DNA from: Lamellibrachia columna
Taxonomy: Eukaryota > Annelida > Polychaeta > Sabellida > Siboglinidae
Length of the DNA: 64,000 bases
Reading direction: 5' to 3'
Assembly (NCBI GenBank): GCA_963662155.1
Contig: OY759273.1
Span: 23,755,036-23,819,035 of the forward strand
Positions within the stretch are counted from its first letter, which is position 1. Every line of letters begins with the position of its first letter. Under the pieces are notes generated by a model, which did not search any database, was not told the origin of the DNA, and worked only from the letters and a program-made list of their open reading frames with translations. Of the stretch, positions 35,690-49,139 are shown piece after piece. Made by a program: the position numbers and the translations under genes.

Positions 35690-37225
35690 TTCTTATAAAA
35701 CATTCATCCATATATCTGCTAATTTTGTATGTAACTATAGTCCTCCTACAAGCACAAATCATTTGTTTGATGAAATTCCAGATCTTCTTGAAACCACCTT
35801 ACCATTTCAAGAAGACCATTACATGTTTGGAGATTTCAATATCCACCTTGATTTACCAAGTCTAAATGCTAGATCATTCATGGATGTCCTTCAGACATGT
35901 GCATTGCACCAACACGTTTCATTTCCTACTCATGTTCATGCATGGTTGGCTCGACTGGTTTAATACTAGATTTACTTGCATTAACGTGAAGGCAATATTT
36001 CTTACTGATAGTTTATCATATCACCATTGTGTCATTATTGATTTGTGGTTGCAAGTCGGGTAAAGACCTAAGCAAAATTATCACATTTCGATCAATAAAT
36101 GGAATTAACATATAAACACTCTTCGTGACGATCTTACAAATTATGATCTTTTGATCCAACCTAAATCTACATTATTCGAGCTTGTTAATCAGCGCCATGA
36201 AACATTAAGTAAACTCATGGATAAACATGTCCATAAACAAACAAAAAGTGTACAAGTTCGCCCTCCATCGCCGTGGATGTCTCTAGAAATATTTGTAGCA
36301 AAACGTCGTCGTCGATATCTTGAAAGAATGTGGCGACGAATTCGTTCTCCACTTGATCGATCCCGTTACACTAAACAGCTATATATATGCAATCACATGA
36401 TGTCAAAAGCAAAGTCTGATTACTTCACATATTTTATCTCAGCAAATTCTGAAAACCCTCGCCAGATGTGGAATTCCATAAACACAATTCTACATTGGCA
36501 GAAATTAAAAACACTGCCTGAACCTTCTTCACTGGACACATTGTGTAGTTCTTTTTTTTCAAAATACTTCACGGATAAGATTGCTCACATTCGATCGAAT
36601 TTTGTCATTAATGATAATGACTATGATTTCCATGAACCACAACTTTCTGAAAATACATTACAGTGTTTCACACCTGCAACTACTAATGAAGTTCTCATTA
36701 TCATTAAAAAAAAACTCCTAACAAATCGTGTGACTCATTTCCAACACTTATACTAAAAAGCTGTATCAATCAACTCATCTTTCCAATTACTACTATTATA
36801 AATCTTTCAATGCAGGGTGGAGTTGCTCTATCTACACAACAACCACCCTACTTAGCTAGTCCCCCGCATCTTTCAAATATCCCTAGGCAGCTCAGATCAT
36901 GAATTTCACAACAACTTATTGTGCCTAAAACATAGCTTAACTTAGGAAAAAAACGTGCTTTCTCTGTCGATACGCCTATGGTCTGGAATGAACTCCCATC
37001 ACTTTGAAAACATCTGAAACCATAGCAACCTTCCGAAAAAAAAGCTCAATATATATTTATTCCAAATTGCATTTCCACCATAAATCTTCGGTTGTCCCTC
37101 GTTCTGGTAAGTACTTTTGCGCGTCCTTGTTCATGATCATGCTTAATGATTCTGTTTTGTTGCGCCTCTGAGCTCAGGTTCCTGAGGATTTATAGGCGCC
37201 GTAGAAGTTAATTATTATTATTATT
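35690..37225 (+). mobile_element. Internally deleted LINE (endonuclease end and RT C-terminus, no RT palm)
   Basis: Frames give the late endonuclease block GDFNIHLDLPSLNARSFM and a following ISFPTH-type block, then a 201-codon frame typical of the endonuclease-RT linker (RRRRYLERMWRR, SKAKSDYF, FFSKYFTDKIAHIRS). After a frameshift it reads into LKSCINQLI, then directly into a C-terminal block (AFSVDTPMVWNELPS). The whole RT palm is missing. The 3' end is an (ATT)n tail at about 37205-37225. Confidence 0.85.
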
Positions 37226-37399
37226 ATACAAAGTGTGCGCAAAATTGTAGGTGTTCACAGCTTCATATATTCAGCTTTTCATTTGTATTTAGCAAAGGGA
37301 CACATTCCCCGGATTCTTACATAAAAACAATTATGATTGAATATACATTATTGAATGGCGTATGAAATAGTGAATGGTAATATATATGTAATGCGACTT

Positions 37400-37475
37400 C
37401 TACTTGATTGATAAAATAAAAGTACTTATATAGCGCCCGATCTATCGAGATTGCTCTCCGGCGCTTTACATACAT
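37400..37475 (-). mobile_element. SINE/LINE 3' tail fragment
   Basis: Minus strand reads tgtaaagcgccggagagcaa followed by gggcgctatataagta, the typical 'AAGCGC...GCGCTATATAA' end of metazoan SINEs. Confidence 0.55.
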
Positions 37476-37584
37476 AGTAGTATTTTACTGGCCATGCACG
37501 TATTCACGCTAACGAACATCCATAATTCAATTAATCGTGCAACATTTACTAATTGTTGAAATAGGGCTGGGTTATAATAAAGAT

Positions 37585-37770
37585 TTAACCACATTTAACA
37601 AGATTGCCATCCAAGGCAAAACACCCAGATGCCAAGTGGACAAACCAAGGAAGCCATTGGCTTATCGAGAGTCCATACATTTTTCATTTATGTGTAACCC
37701 GCCCTTCTGAGATATTTGTTAATTTTGTGTTTAAACATATTCACGCTACTAGCATTTACAGTACTGGTTA
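37585..37770 (-). mobile_element. 3' end fragment of the CR1-like LINE
   Basis: Close to 32945-33130 (aacaagattgccatccaagg, ccagatgccaagtggacaa, acatattcacgctactagca). Confidence 0.8.
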
Positions 37771-38030
37771 TAAACCAGTACGTTGGGCTTCATATGTGAA
37801 ACAATGCGTTCACACGTCGTGATCGAATAAGCTTACTTCGTTCAGTCGTTGTCAGCACATAACTCGCTGGCTGAACCATTGGTGTGAGCCATCCGAGCGT
37901 TGTTACATTTGTAACAATTTGCCCCAAACACAATTTGCACACAAACAGCATGATGCAATTATAAATTGAAAACATTGCTTAATAAGGTAGAAAATATAAT
38001 TTAGGAACTTACCAAAACATAGTTGTCATT
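37771..38030. other. No recognisable gene
   Basis: Unassigned spacer between a LINE end and a dispersed repeat. Confidence 0.4.
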
Positions 38031-38205
38031 GAGTATAATAAGTAAGAGTATAATAACACATGGCACACTGGGACAGGCCCTCCCCCCACTGACCACACGT
38101 GACCCCTGTCTCTAGGGTAACATTTATATTTAAATAATAGTTCATTTACTACATTATCTAAATTACATTGCATTACCCTGGGTGCTGCCATCATGTGGTG
38201 GGTAA
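38030..38205 (-). repeat. Dispersed repeat, inverted partner of 26620-26870
   Basis: Shared blocks listed at the partner. Confidence 0.65.
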
Positions 38206-38259
38206 CTAAACTAGTACAACCAAAAGTGACCATGTCACATACAGGAAGAATACATCTCG

Positions 38260-38760
38260 CCCCTGGATGGCATTATACAAATGAGATATATTGCACATGG
38301 ATCTCACCATGCTCTTGAAAATCATAGCCCGCTAGTTTGGGTTCAAGTAAGGTCAAACTCTTTTCATGAGGCCAAGCCGCTTTTCTGCATCCTTGACCAT
38401 CTTGTCTACTAAGTGTGTCCGAGACAATTCTTTCCGGATAGAGATGTCATCACGTTCCAGTTATCTGCCCATGTTTGACTGTGCAGCAGATCTTCGCTAA
38501 ATGAGCATGCCACAGTTGTCTATCGTTGACTGCGATAAAGACTGATCATCAGTCAGCAGCATAGATGACAACATTTCTCTGCATTTTGTCTGGCATATCA
38601 TCGATGAATATAATGAATAGGAGAAATCATAGAACGGATCCTCGAAGAACCACTGCATTAACATACTTGGCACTAGAGCATATTGCATTGATGGCAACTT
38701 TCAGAACCCTGTACTTCATGTAGTCATTTAGCCAGGATAGTATGCTGCATATAACTGAAC
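38260..38760 (-). mobile_element. Decayed LINE reverse transcriptase fragment
   Basis: The minus strand reads SWLNDYMKYRVLKVAIN, then frames giving FIDDMPDKMQRNVVIYAAD (decayed F/Y-A-D-D), and TWADNWNV. Many stops. A distinct RT family from the CR1-like copies. Confidence 0.65.
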
Positions 38761-38892
38761 ATTTGGAAGCAGACAAATTACATGCGTCGAACAAAAGGAG
38801 ATAAATATGTGTAGGATGAAAAATGAAAGGACAAATGTGACAACTGAGAGATACAAAAGAAATACAATGTTATCAGGATAAGGTATTTGTGG

Positions 38893-39225
38893 GTCGCGGT
38901 AGCAACGTAGCGGTTAGAACGTCGGGCCCTCAATCGAGAGAACCCGGGTTTGAATCCTCTTGCTGCCGTTTCGAAGCTTTGCCAATTTCGTTCATCCCAC
39001 GTTGCCACAGTTCACTCAGTTGTATAAATGAGTACCTGGCTACATACATATGTGGATATATGTGAACGAATAGTCTTCGCGCAGTAATTGCAGCATGGCT
39101 GAATTCTTTCCATAGCAGTCGAGATGGCATTGGAATGAACAGGTATGTCAGGGGGTGAAGTGTAAAGCGCATTGAATAGTCCCAAGGACTGGATACCATG
39201 CTATATACGAACGTACCTTTTAACA
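38893..39225 (+). mobile_element. tRNA-derived SINE, full-length candidate
   Basis: tRNA-like head with box A TAGCAACGTAGCGGTTAG and box B GGGTTTGAATCC, a body shared with the other SINEs (TTGCTGCCGTTTCGAAGC, then AATTTCGTTC), and a tail with gtgtaaagcgcattgaatag. The anticodon stem is not canonical, so it is not a tRNA gene. Confidence 0.75.
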
Positions 39226-39289
39226 CATACCAAAGTCATAAGTGAATGATCTTAGTGTGTTTGCCTGCTGCTCAAACAGAACTCACCAC

Positions 39290-40300
39290 AACACGTAGTT
39301 CCAGAACATATGTATAAGCTGAGTGTGTTGTTGGAAAAACGTAGAATAATATCCTAGCGATGTACTCCTACTAATGGCGATAATATTATGTACCCCTACT
39401 AATGGCGATAATGCAACCACTGGCATAGTAGTGTCCAAATTTACAATATCGAAAACACCAACATTATTGTATTGTTTATGAAGCGATTTACATGGATGCA
39501 CAGTATTAAATATTAAATGTGAACGTTTTATCGGAAATGTTAGACATCAGAAATGGTTTTAAGACATGCAATATTTTAGACGATGGTGATATCAACTGTA
39601 TTATTACGGACATTACTGTATTTTAAAGAATGTACAATTGCCATTTTTAATGTGCGCAAATAAAGATTTTGTTATTACCAGATATGCAGTGTCAATGCCA
39701 TGCCATGCCGGTAAACAGTCCAAGACGTAGTTGATAGAGACGACCACTCCCAGTTCGTCAGATGACGTTATACCAACATCGGTCATTTCTATGACCTAGT
39801 GCACTCACAGCGTAATAAATCTGCAAGACGTTGTCACGCCGACCTTCTCTAGACGTGTCCAGGAAAAACCCAACCCCTTACAAAAGCCCTTTCTAATGAG
39901 ATTGTATAAATATCTAGTCGAGCCGTAAAGAGCTTACAGTAGTAAAAGTATCAATATATCATTTGGTGTTGCCCAAAAGCGTCCACAACAACGAGTCGGC
40001 AGTGCGCCTTCTACTCGTAGGGGTTGTGTGCCACGTCAAGTTCCATCTCTGAAAAATGGACATTGTCGGTCAGTGTGACCTTTCGTTGGCAAGATGACCA
40101 TTATGTCTTACCTTTGACACATTGTGGTGCTTCTACTGTCAAGTGTGCCGCATACTTGACACTGGAAATTCCAAACCATTAAATGATGACGTTCCATTAA
40201 AATATAACGCTTCTGCTGCTGAGTCGAATCTAGTGTGTGATCGACATCGCACAGTGTCGACATACTGGAATATATTTTAATAATTATAATTATTATTATT
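39290..40300 (+). repeat. Dispersed repeat family block 1
   Basis: 39300-39495 matches 12000-12180, and 39690-40300 matches 43005-43600 in direct orientation (vocabulary ccatgccggtaaacagtcc, gacgaccactcccagttcgt, gtgtccaggaaaaac, caaaccattaaat). No ORF. Confidence 0.7.
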
Positions 40301-40554
40301 ATGATATACATTTATTTCAGACAAATCAAATCAAATCAGTTCTGTATTTCCAAATGAAAATGAAAGGGATACAATAGAAGTGTATTACTTATTAATAACT
40401 TTCCCCCAATATCCAAGTAACGTGTACATATTAATAGTAAACATAAATGTATAGTATATTGTTAGTAAATAACGAATAACTGAAACCCATTTACACATGT
40501 ATACTTCCACATATTTTATACTGCATAGCAATTTATTTAAACAAACGCATAAGA
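40301..40554. other. No recognisable gene
   Basis: AT-rich spacer. Confidence 0.4.
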
Positions 40555-41095
40555 CACATCGACAAGTTGTTGGATGTCGTTTCTACAAACTCAGCAAGTC
40601 TAAGCATCGATAGCGGACGCGGGCACGCGGACACGCAAAAATATGTTTTTATTTTACCCTTTCAATGAAATAATGGTTAGTAGTAAATACAATGACATTC
40701 ACAACATTACATGCACATTATAGTATACATTATGCATGTTGAAACACAATATTAATATTGTGTAATCACATATAAATGTTATATTTATATATTAAATAAG
40801 GGTCAGTGTAACTCACATTGAGGCTAACAACTAGTCGCTCTCACAAGATCCACCCTGTGTACAATTAAGAACTCATTCTAGATTGTACAGATAGCAGCAT
40901 ATAACAGTAGAGCATCGGACATATTATAGGCTATTCAAACATTACATCTAGGTTCATTTTCCAAGGCGATACAACATCTAATGTTGGCAAGTGAAAGAGT
41001 TTATGGTTTTACAAAAAGCAGAGAAGTTATATATGTTGCAGATATGTGAACATCTGGAAACAGACGAATTAAATGCGTAGAACAAATGGCGATGC
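40555..41095 (+). repeat. Dispersed repeat, partner of 6890-8030; empty LINE site
   Basis: The two halves that are split by other DNA in the partner lie close together here. 41070-41095 shows the uninterrupted target of the LINE at 8030-8990. Confidence 0.75.
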
Positions 41096-41575
41096 AGATG
41101 TTGAGGAAGATACTGTTGAAAGGTTAGCAGAAATGAAGACTAAACAATGACGTGGGCGGATCTAAGCTTGTTGGCAGCGGTGTCTCAGTCAGTCGTAGTC
41201 AACTGTCGTTCTACTTAGAGAAGGGTTAATACTTCAGTCTATACATTGACACTAGTTCCCATGTATGTCTATATACGTTGTCCTTTACCACAATATTTGT
41301 CGCGGACCCCCTATTTGGTCTTGATACCCATAAGACCCAATGGATCCGCTGCTGTGAATATGACAAATAAATAAATAACTGTCACCAGGATAGCAAAGAT
41401 ACGCTTCACGAGAAGTGGGCTTTAGGGGAGACAGGGGTAAGTTGTTACAGAGTCCTTTTATGAAAATATAGTGAGTTAAGAAGATTAATTAACGAGATGT
41501 GGACAAATATGACATTTTAACCACGTTTTTTGGTATGTCCACATAATATCTATAATAAACTTACTAGATCAAAGT
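41096..41575. other. No recognisable gene
   Basis: Nothing identified. Confidence 0.4.
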
Positions 41576-41579
41576 TACT

Positions 41580-42515
41580 AGATTACTCTCTTTCCCGTTA
41601 TCACTAGATGATCTAGTGTTCTCTTTCCCGTTGTTATTAGATGTTCTAGTGTTCTCTTTCCCGTTATCACTAAATTATCTAGTGTTCTCTTTCCCGTTAT
41701 CACGGGATGTTCTAGTGTTCTCTTTCCCGTTATCACTAGAAGATCTAGTGTTCTCTTTCCCGTTATCACTAGATGATCTAGTGTTCTCTTTCCCGTTGTC
41801 ACGGGATGTTCTAGTGTTCTCTTTCCCGTTATCACGGGATGTTCTAGTGTTCTCTTTCCCGTTATCACTAGAAGATCTAGTGTTCTCTTTCCCGTTATCA
41901 CTAGATGATCTAGTGTTCTCTTTCCCGTTGTCACGGGATGTTCTAGTGTTCTCTTTCCCGTTATCACTAGATGATCTAGTGTTCTATTTCCTGTTATCAC
42001 TAGATGATCTAGTGTTCTCTTTCCTGTTGTCACTAGATGTTCTAGTGTTCTCTTTCCCGTTATCACTAAATTATCTAGTGTTCTCTTTCCCGTTGTCTCG
42101 GGATGTTCTAGTGTTCTCTTTCCCGTTGTCACTAGAAGATCTAGTGTTCTCTTTCCCGTTATCAATAGATGATCTAGTGTTCTCTTTCCCGTTGTCACGG
42201 GATGTTCTAGTGTTCTCTTTCCCGTTATCACTAGATGATCTAGTGTTCTATTTCCTGTTATCACTAGATGATCTAGTGTTCTCTTTCCTGTTGTCACTAG
42301 ATGATCTAGTGTTATCTTTCCCGTTGTCACTAGATTTTCTAGTGGTCTCTTTCTCGTTATCACTAGATGATCTAGTATTCTCTTTCCAGTTGTCACTAGG
42401 TGTTTTATTGTTCTCTTTCCCGTTGTCACTAGATGTTCTAGTGTTCTCTTTCCCGTTGTCACTAGATGTTCTAGTGTTCTCTTTCCCGTTGTCACGTGAT
42501 GTTCTAGTGTTCTCA
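41580..42515 (+). repeat. 33-bp satellite array with internal palindromes, about 28 units
   Basis: Unit: gttctctttcccgttatcac plus tagatgatctagt. Long frames on both strands (about 320 codons) exist only because the period is a multiple of three. Unit variants follow a higher-order order (for example the run of variants at 41700-41860 returns at 41835-41990). Most units contain CACTAGA-NNN-TCTAGTG. Confidence 0.95.
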
Positions 42516-43620
42516 TCACGTCGCCTAGAAATTGTGCTATATGATTTTACACACGGTCTTCCTTTTGTTGTCAGCTGTTCTTAGGACGTTTTCCTTACTT
42601 TTCTTTTCTGTCCACGGTTCTCCACGCGTTCTGCTAAAAAACATTCAAGCTGTTTCTTTCTTCTTTTTTAATTGCTTAGTTTAACAATGTTATTATATCA
42701 TGTTATCATACTATTATTACATATTATTATTGTTATTAACCTAACACGTAATTGTTTGAGACGACCACTCCCAGTTCGTTATACCGATTATACCGACGTC
42801 GGTCAACTATCTGTCCTTAAACGCTCACACCGTAATTAATCTGCAAGGATATGTCATGCCGACATGCCTTAGATAGTGTCAAGTCAGAGTCCCAACTCCT
42901 TACAAAAGCAATTTCTAAAGAGTATATGAATTTAATGTAATGCCCGTTTGCAGTCGTAAACACACCGATATGCCAATGTCATTTAGTGCATGTAGTGTCA
43001 AAGCCATGCCATGCCGGTAAACAGTCGAAGACATAGTTGATAGAAACGACCAGGTGACATTATACCAACGTCAGTCATGCTTATGACCGAGTGCACTCAC
43101 AGCGTAGTAAATCTGCAAGAAGTCATCATGCCTACCTGCCTTAGACGTGTCCAGGAAAAACAGTCAACCCCTTACATAAACCCTTTCTAATGAGATTGTA
43201 TAAATATTTAGTCGTAATGAATTTACAGTAGTAAACGTGTCAATGTATCATTTGGTGTTGGAGTCGGTAATGTGCCTTCTATTCGCAGGTGTTGTGGATC
43301 ACATGAAGTTTTATCTCTGACAAATAGACATTGTCGGTCAGCGTGACCTTTCGTTGGCAAGACGATTAAATAGTTAATATATGTCTTACTTGTGACACAT
43401 TGTGGTGCTTCTACTGTCAAGTGAACTTATTTATTGCCGCAAACTTGAGACTGGAAATTCCAAACCATTAAATTACCAGTTCCATTAAAGTACAACCTTT
43501 CCGTTGCTGAGCCGAATCTAATGTGTGATATACCTCTCGCAATGTCGACACACTTGAGTGGAATATATTTTAATAAAAATAATAATTATTATTATTATAT
43601 ATTCATTTGTTTCACACTGC
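42516..43620 (+). repeat. Dispersed repeat family block 2
   Basis: 42510-42600 matches the flank of the short array at 9230-9310; 42740-42900 and 43005-43600 repeat the block at 39690-40300. No gene. Confidence 0.7.
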
Positions 43621-44100
43621 TTGTAATGTATTCATAACATGAAAGTACGCACGCACACACGCAATCCCACTGGCATATCAAAGGGCCAAAATGACTGTAA
43701 AGAAAATACATGCGGGCGAGACTGTCAGCAAGTATTTACAAACAAACACAATTGTTGAAATGTGTGTGTATATTTCAATTCAGTTGATTTAGTTTCGTTT
43801 GTTCAGTTATTGTTGTTTGCTGGACAATCCGTTGACGGACAGTGAATAGACGCCGTCCCGTTCGTGCGAGAAGAGGCTGATACGAGCTTCCACTACTCGG
43901 CAGTAACGCCGATACGCGAAAACCGGTGTCGGTATTACATTGAACGAACACAATGTTAAGTATTAATTTGGCTTCATTTAATTGTGTATTCAATACAATC
44001 AAGTTTAAAATGGTTTCGGATGATGCGTTGTAGACGCTTCACAACTTTTACTTATAACAAATGAGTTAGAATGATAGTCCAGATTTTTGGCAGACATCCG
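43621..44100. other. No recognisable gene
   Basis: Spacer up to arm B. Confidence 0.4.
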
Positions 44101-44109
44101 GGTTCTGTT

Positions 44110-44350
44110 GCACTGAAGCCTTGTTAAATGATAATAGTGGCGCAATCTCACGGAGCCTTGTTAATCGACAAAAGTGGTGCCATCTCACGGAGCCTTGTTA
44201 ATCGACAATAGCGGTGCCATCTCACGGAGCCTTGTTAATCGACAATAGTGGTGCCATCTCACGGAGCTTTGTTAATCGACAATAGTGGTGCCACCTCACG
44301 GAGCCTTGTTAATCGACAATAGTGGTGCCATATGGCGGACAGGGCACCAA
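44110..44350 (-). repeat. 37-bp minisatellite, arm B
   Basis: Inverted counterpart of 15930-16315 with about six units (tctcacggagccttgttaat). Confidence 0.9.
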
Positions 44351-44444
44351 TCTATAAGACGAACGACGAATCATAATTATGGACATCCATACCCGATGCA
44401 AATGCTGCCGCGGGCTGTATGGTCAAGTTATTTATATAATTTGT

Positions 44445-44690
44445 TTTAACACCTCCCATGATTTTTGATGCCAACCTCCCATTTATTTTGAGGCCAACCT
44501 CCCATATTTTTAGGCCCAACCTCCCATCTATTTTGAAGTTAACCTTCCACCTATTTTTAAGACCAAACTCCCATATATTTTTAGGAATAAACTCCCACCT
44601 ATTTTCAGGCCAACTTCCCATCTATTTTGAGGACCAACCTCCCACTTTCTGCCATACCCCTCACTAATACCATATTTGGGAAACTATCAG
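44445..44690 (-). repeat. About 30-bp minisatellite, arm B
   Basis: Inverted counterpart of 15575-15820 (aacctcccatctattttga units). Confidence 0.85.
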
Positions 44691-45110
44691 GGTAATGATA
44701 AAGAACTTTTCAAATAAAAAAATCATTATTAAATGTACAGGGTATATTTGTTATTCAGGTTTTCATCTCTACAATTTATGTCTCAAAAAGGCATTATTGA
44801 AATGCCTAATGAAACGGTTCTGGCCAAGATAAATATGCTAATTAGTTCATAATAATCACTACAGGAAATGTATCAATGTCTCAGGGTGTCGTATAATTTA
44901 ATACGTACATCGCAGTGAGGCTTTTCAAACACGCCGCAGCGAATTCCACCTTTCTTCTGAAACGTGGTTTCGTCGATCGATAATCGTAAGTATTTCACTC
45001 AAAATAACTTTTCTAACAGCAGGTTTGCACTCAATGAATGAAATAACGTTTGTGATTTAGAATATTGATCCCTTGTGCATGTGTTAAGAATGTGATGAAA
45101 ACGGCATATT
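44691..45110. other. Duplicated arm sequence without a gene, arm B
   Basis: Counterpart of 15000-15560. No gene recognised. Confidence 0.5.
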
Positions 45111-45139
45111 CTATCAAACATAGCGCATCAGTAAGTTAA

Positions 45140-45535
45140 TTATTGAATGGGTTGGTGGGTGGTTGGGTGGGTGGGTGGGTGGGTGGGTGGGTGGGTTATT
45201 GAGTGAGTGAGTGAGTGAGTGAGTGAGTGAGTGAGTGAGCGAGCGAGCGAGCGAGCGAACGAACGAACGAGTGAGTGAGTGACTGAGTAAATGTGCTAAA
45301 GGTTAACGGACTGAATGAATGGTTGAGTGCGTGACTGCATGATTGAATGAATGGTTGCATGAGTGGGTGAGTGATTAAGTGAATGGTTGAGTGAGTGGTT
45401 GAGTGAGTGACTAAGTGAGTGAGTGGGTGAGTGAGAGAATGTTTGAATGAGTGAGTAAATGAGTGAATGAGTAGGTGAGTGAGTGAGTGAGTGAGTGAGT
45501 GAGTGAGTGAGTGAGCGAGTGAGTGGGTAAAACAC
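45140..45535 (+). repeat. (GAGT)n/(GGGT)n tract, arm B
   Basis: Tetranucleotide repeats with GGGT, GAGC and GAAC variants, longer than in arm A. Confidence 0.95.
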
Positions 45536-45579
45536 TACAATAAAGGGAAATATAGATATAACGTAAAAAATAAAAAAAT

Positions 45580-45797
45580 TACGTTATTGGTGCAATTTTA
45601 TTGAATGCATTTGATACAGAGGTGCGCCACTGTTCGGGTGCTACGTTCGAATTACGCAGATGCTGTCGCACTCAAGGATCCAACCCTGCCAGTGGCTACA
45701 GAGAATCGTGTCGTTCTATGCCACTTTCTGACCGAGCTGTTGGAGTTACCGGACACCTTCTGTACATTCGGTACCACTGCCACCAGGAACACCAGCT
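45580..45797 (-). other. 3' UTR exon and poly(A) signal of peptide gene copy B
   Basis: This is the minus-strand counterpart of 14478-14690. It has the same acceptor motif (ccgtgcttcag) and AATAAA (TTTATT on + at 45597-45602). The donor after exon 3 is weaker here (GTCGGT instead of GTAGGT). The middle of the exon has small rearrangements relative to copy A. Confidence 0.55.
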
Positions 45798-46294
45798 GAA
45801 GCACGGAAAGAAAGCATCAACCGCGGCGTACGATATCCAGCTTAATACATTATGTATAACGGAGGTGTTTCTTCAGAACGGTCATAAGCGATGATTAGTT
45901 GAACTCCGTTGCATCTATATTAGGTGTTATGCTAGACTCGCTCTCTGTTAGTTATAGTTGCTATGTACCATTTTTCTATACGCTGGATATTGACAAACAT
46001 AACTGAGCAAATTGTCATTGAAGTACTCGTTGGTTCGTTTTCTAATAAACGAACAGCCAATGCAAATGTTTTGAGACATTGCACCTATTTTGAAATTGCA
46101 CATACGCTACCAATCCGTCTGGATAATATGGTTGCACATATACAGTGTTTATGATCGTGACGCCTTATTTAATTATAATAGTTTGTTTGCTCAGTACAGT
46201 GTACATATATTAATCTGTTTTGCTAACGGGGTACAGCCTGTTGCATTATGATAAACAGTTTCAGCATGTTGTACGGCTTGGTCACCGACCTTTA

Positions 46295-47530
<1,236 letters not shown>

Positions 47531-47579
47531 CTTGTCTGGCCAGTGACGTTCTACTGCAAAACAAGTTGGCGTGAAAGGT

Positions 47580-48077
47580 CAAGACAAGGCTGCGGTTAGA
47601 AAACAAAACAAGGGTGGAGTGAGCGAACAAGACAAGGCTGGGTGAGCAAACAAGACAAGGCTTGAGTGAATTAACATGATGTGGTGAAAAGACAACAGGA
47701 GTGGAGGAAGACACGAAGCAGGATTAGGCGGAAAAAGAAAGGATGGCGCGGGTGAACAAGACAAGCGTGGAGTGAGAAAACTAGGCACAGGTGGAGTGAG
47801 ATAACTAAATAAAAGTGGAGTGAGAGAACTAGACGACAAAGGTGGAGTGAGAGAATCAGAAAAAAAGATGGAATGTGAGAAATAAACAAAGGTGGAGTGA
47901 GAGAACTAGACAAAGATGGAATGAGAGAAGTAGACAAAGGTAGAGTGAGAGAACCATACAAAGATGGAGTGAGAGAACTAGACAAGGGTGAAGTGAAAGA
48001 ACCAAACAAAGGTTGAGTGAAAGAACTAGACAAAGGTGAAGAGAGAGAACCAGACAAAGGTGAATTGAGAGAACCAA

Positions 48078-48080
<3 letters not shown>
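47580..48080 (-). repeat. 24-bp minisatellite upstream of peptide gene B
   Basis: The reverse-complement counterpart of the array at 12310-12830, with about 13 clear units at 47765-48078 plus degenerate ones. On its outer side it runs straight into a (TA)n tract at 48082. Confidence 0.85.

Positions 48081-48081
<1 letters not shown>

Positions 48082-48139
<58 letters not shown>
48082..48139 (+). repeat. (TA)n at a rearrangement junction
   Basis: TA tract joining the 24-bp minisatellite of arm B to a LINE fragment. Confidence 0.9.
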
Positions 48140-48141
<2 letters not shown>

Positions 48142-48602
48142 ATGACTTGGACGACAATGTAACAAGCAAGGTACTGAAATTGGCGGATGACGCAAAAGTG
48201 TTTAAAAAGGTTAACACTGATGGTGATCAACAACATTTACAAAACGATCTAGGCAGATTAGTGAATTGATCTTAAAAATGGCAGATGTTATTCAATTTTG
48301 GGAAATGTAAATGCTTACATATAGGACACTGAAACTCGTATATAAACTATAATATGGTAGATACTTTTATATTTACTACTGTAAAAGAATAGGATTTAGG
48401 AATAACAATAAGTCAATATGTGCTGATATGATATGTCTCAGAACAGTGTGGTACTGCAGCTTCAAAGGGTAATCAAATTCTTGGATTGATTAGAAGAAAC
48501 TTAACAAATATGGAAAAAGCTAATTATACATTTGCATAAAGCAATAGTTAGCCCTCATTTAGAATAATGATCACAAACGACAATATCGTAAGAAGGATAT
48601 AA
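48140..48602 (+). mobile_element. Decayed CR1-like LINE fragment
   Basis: Starts exactly at INDLDDNVTSKVLKLADDAK and continues with [13 protein letters not shown] and [19 protein letters not shown], with several stops. It ends where similarity to arm A resumes. Confidence 0.85.
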
Positions 48603-48819
48603 ATGAACATTACCCATGCCCATGCAAACGTAACGAAACACTTTGTCCAAAAAGTAGCAATGAGGGTGATGCTTCTGGTGCTGAAAATGTGGCTTCACCA
48701 TTAGCAATATCTCCGAAATTGTATACCTTGCTCATATACCAACGTCAACAAGATCCACGTGTAATGTAGTAATGCGCAGTTCAATCATCAAACTAGTGTT
48801 ATCTAAAATATAAATCAAA

Positions 48820-48894
48820 GTGTATGTCTGTCTGTCTGTCTCTCTGTCTGTCTGTCTGTTTGTCTGCCTCTTACTGTATGTCTGTATATCTGCC

Positions 48895-48935
<41 letters not shown>

Positions 48936-49130
48936 GTCTGTCCGTATCTCTGTCTGTCTGTTGCGTCTTATGCACGACCGCATTTCTGGGTCGATCAAGA
49001 CGAAACTTTGCAAGGTGACCCAGGGGGCCCTTCTGACGGACATATGGGGCTCGGACGTGGAACCATCCCCACAGGGGCCCCGGGGGTGGAATTATTTTGT
49101 TTTCTACGTCATCGTAAAGATAATAATTAT
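48820..49130 (+). mobile_element. Microsatellite-associated short element (GTCT end), arm B
   Basis: Counterpart of 5830-6095 in inverted orientation. The tetranucleotide tract is longer and purer (gtctgtctgtct) than in arm A. Reading frames across it are repeat by-products. Confidence 0.5.
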
Positions 49131-49139
49131 ACCTAAATA

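Noticed and set aside
38893..38965. tRNA gene
   Set aside because: Boxes A and B are present but the anticodon arm is poor and the head continues into a SINE body; same for 31495-31565, 3480-3545 and 53355-53430.
41578..42584. Two opposing ORFs of over 310 codons
   Set aside because: Open on both strands because the 33-bp unit is a codon multiple without stops; no start context or conserved domain.
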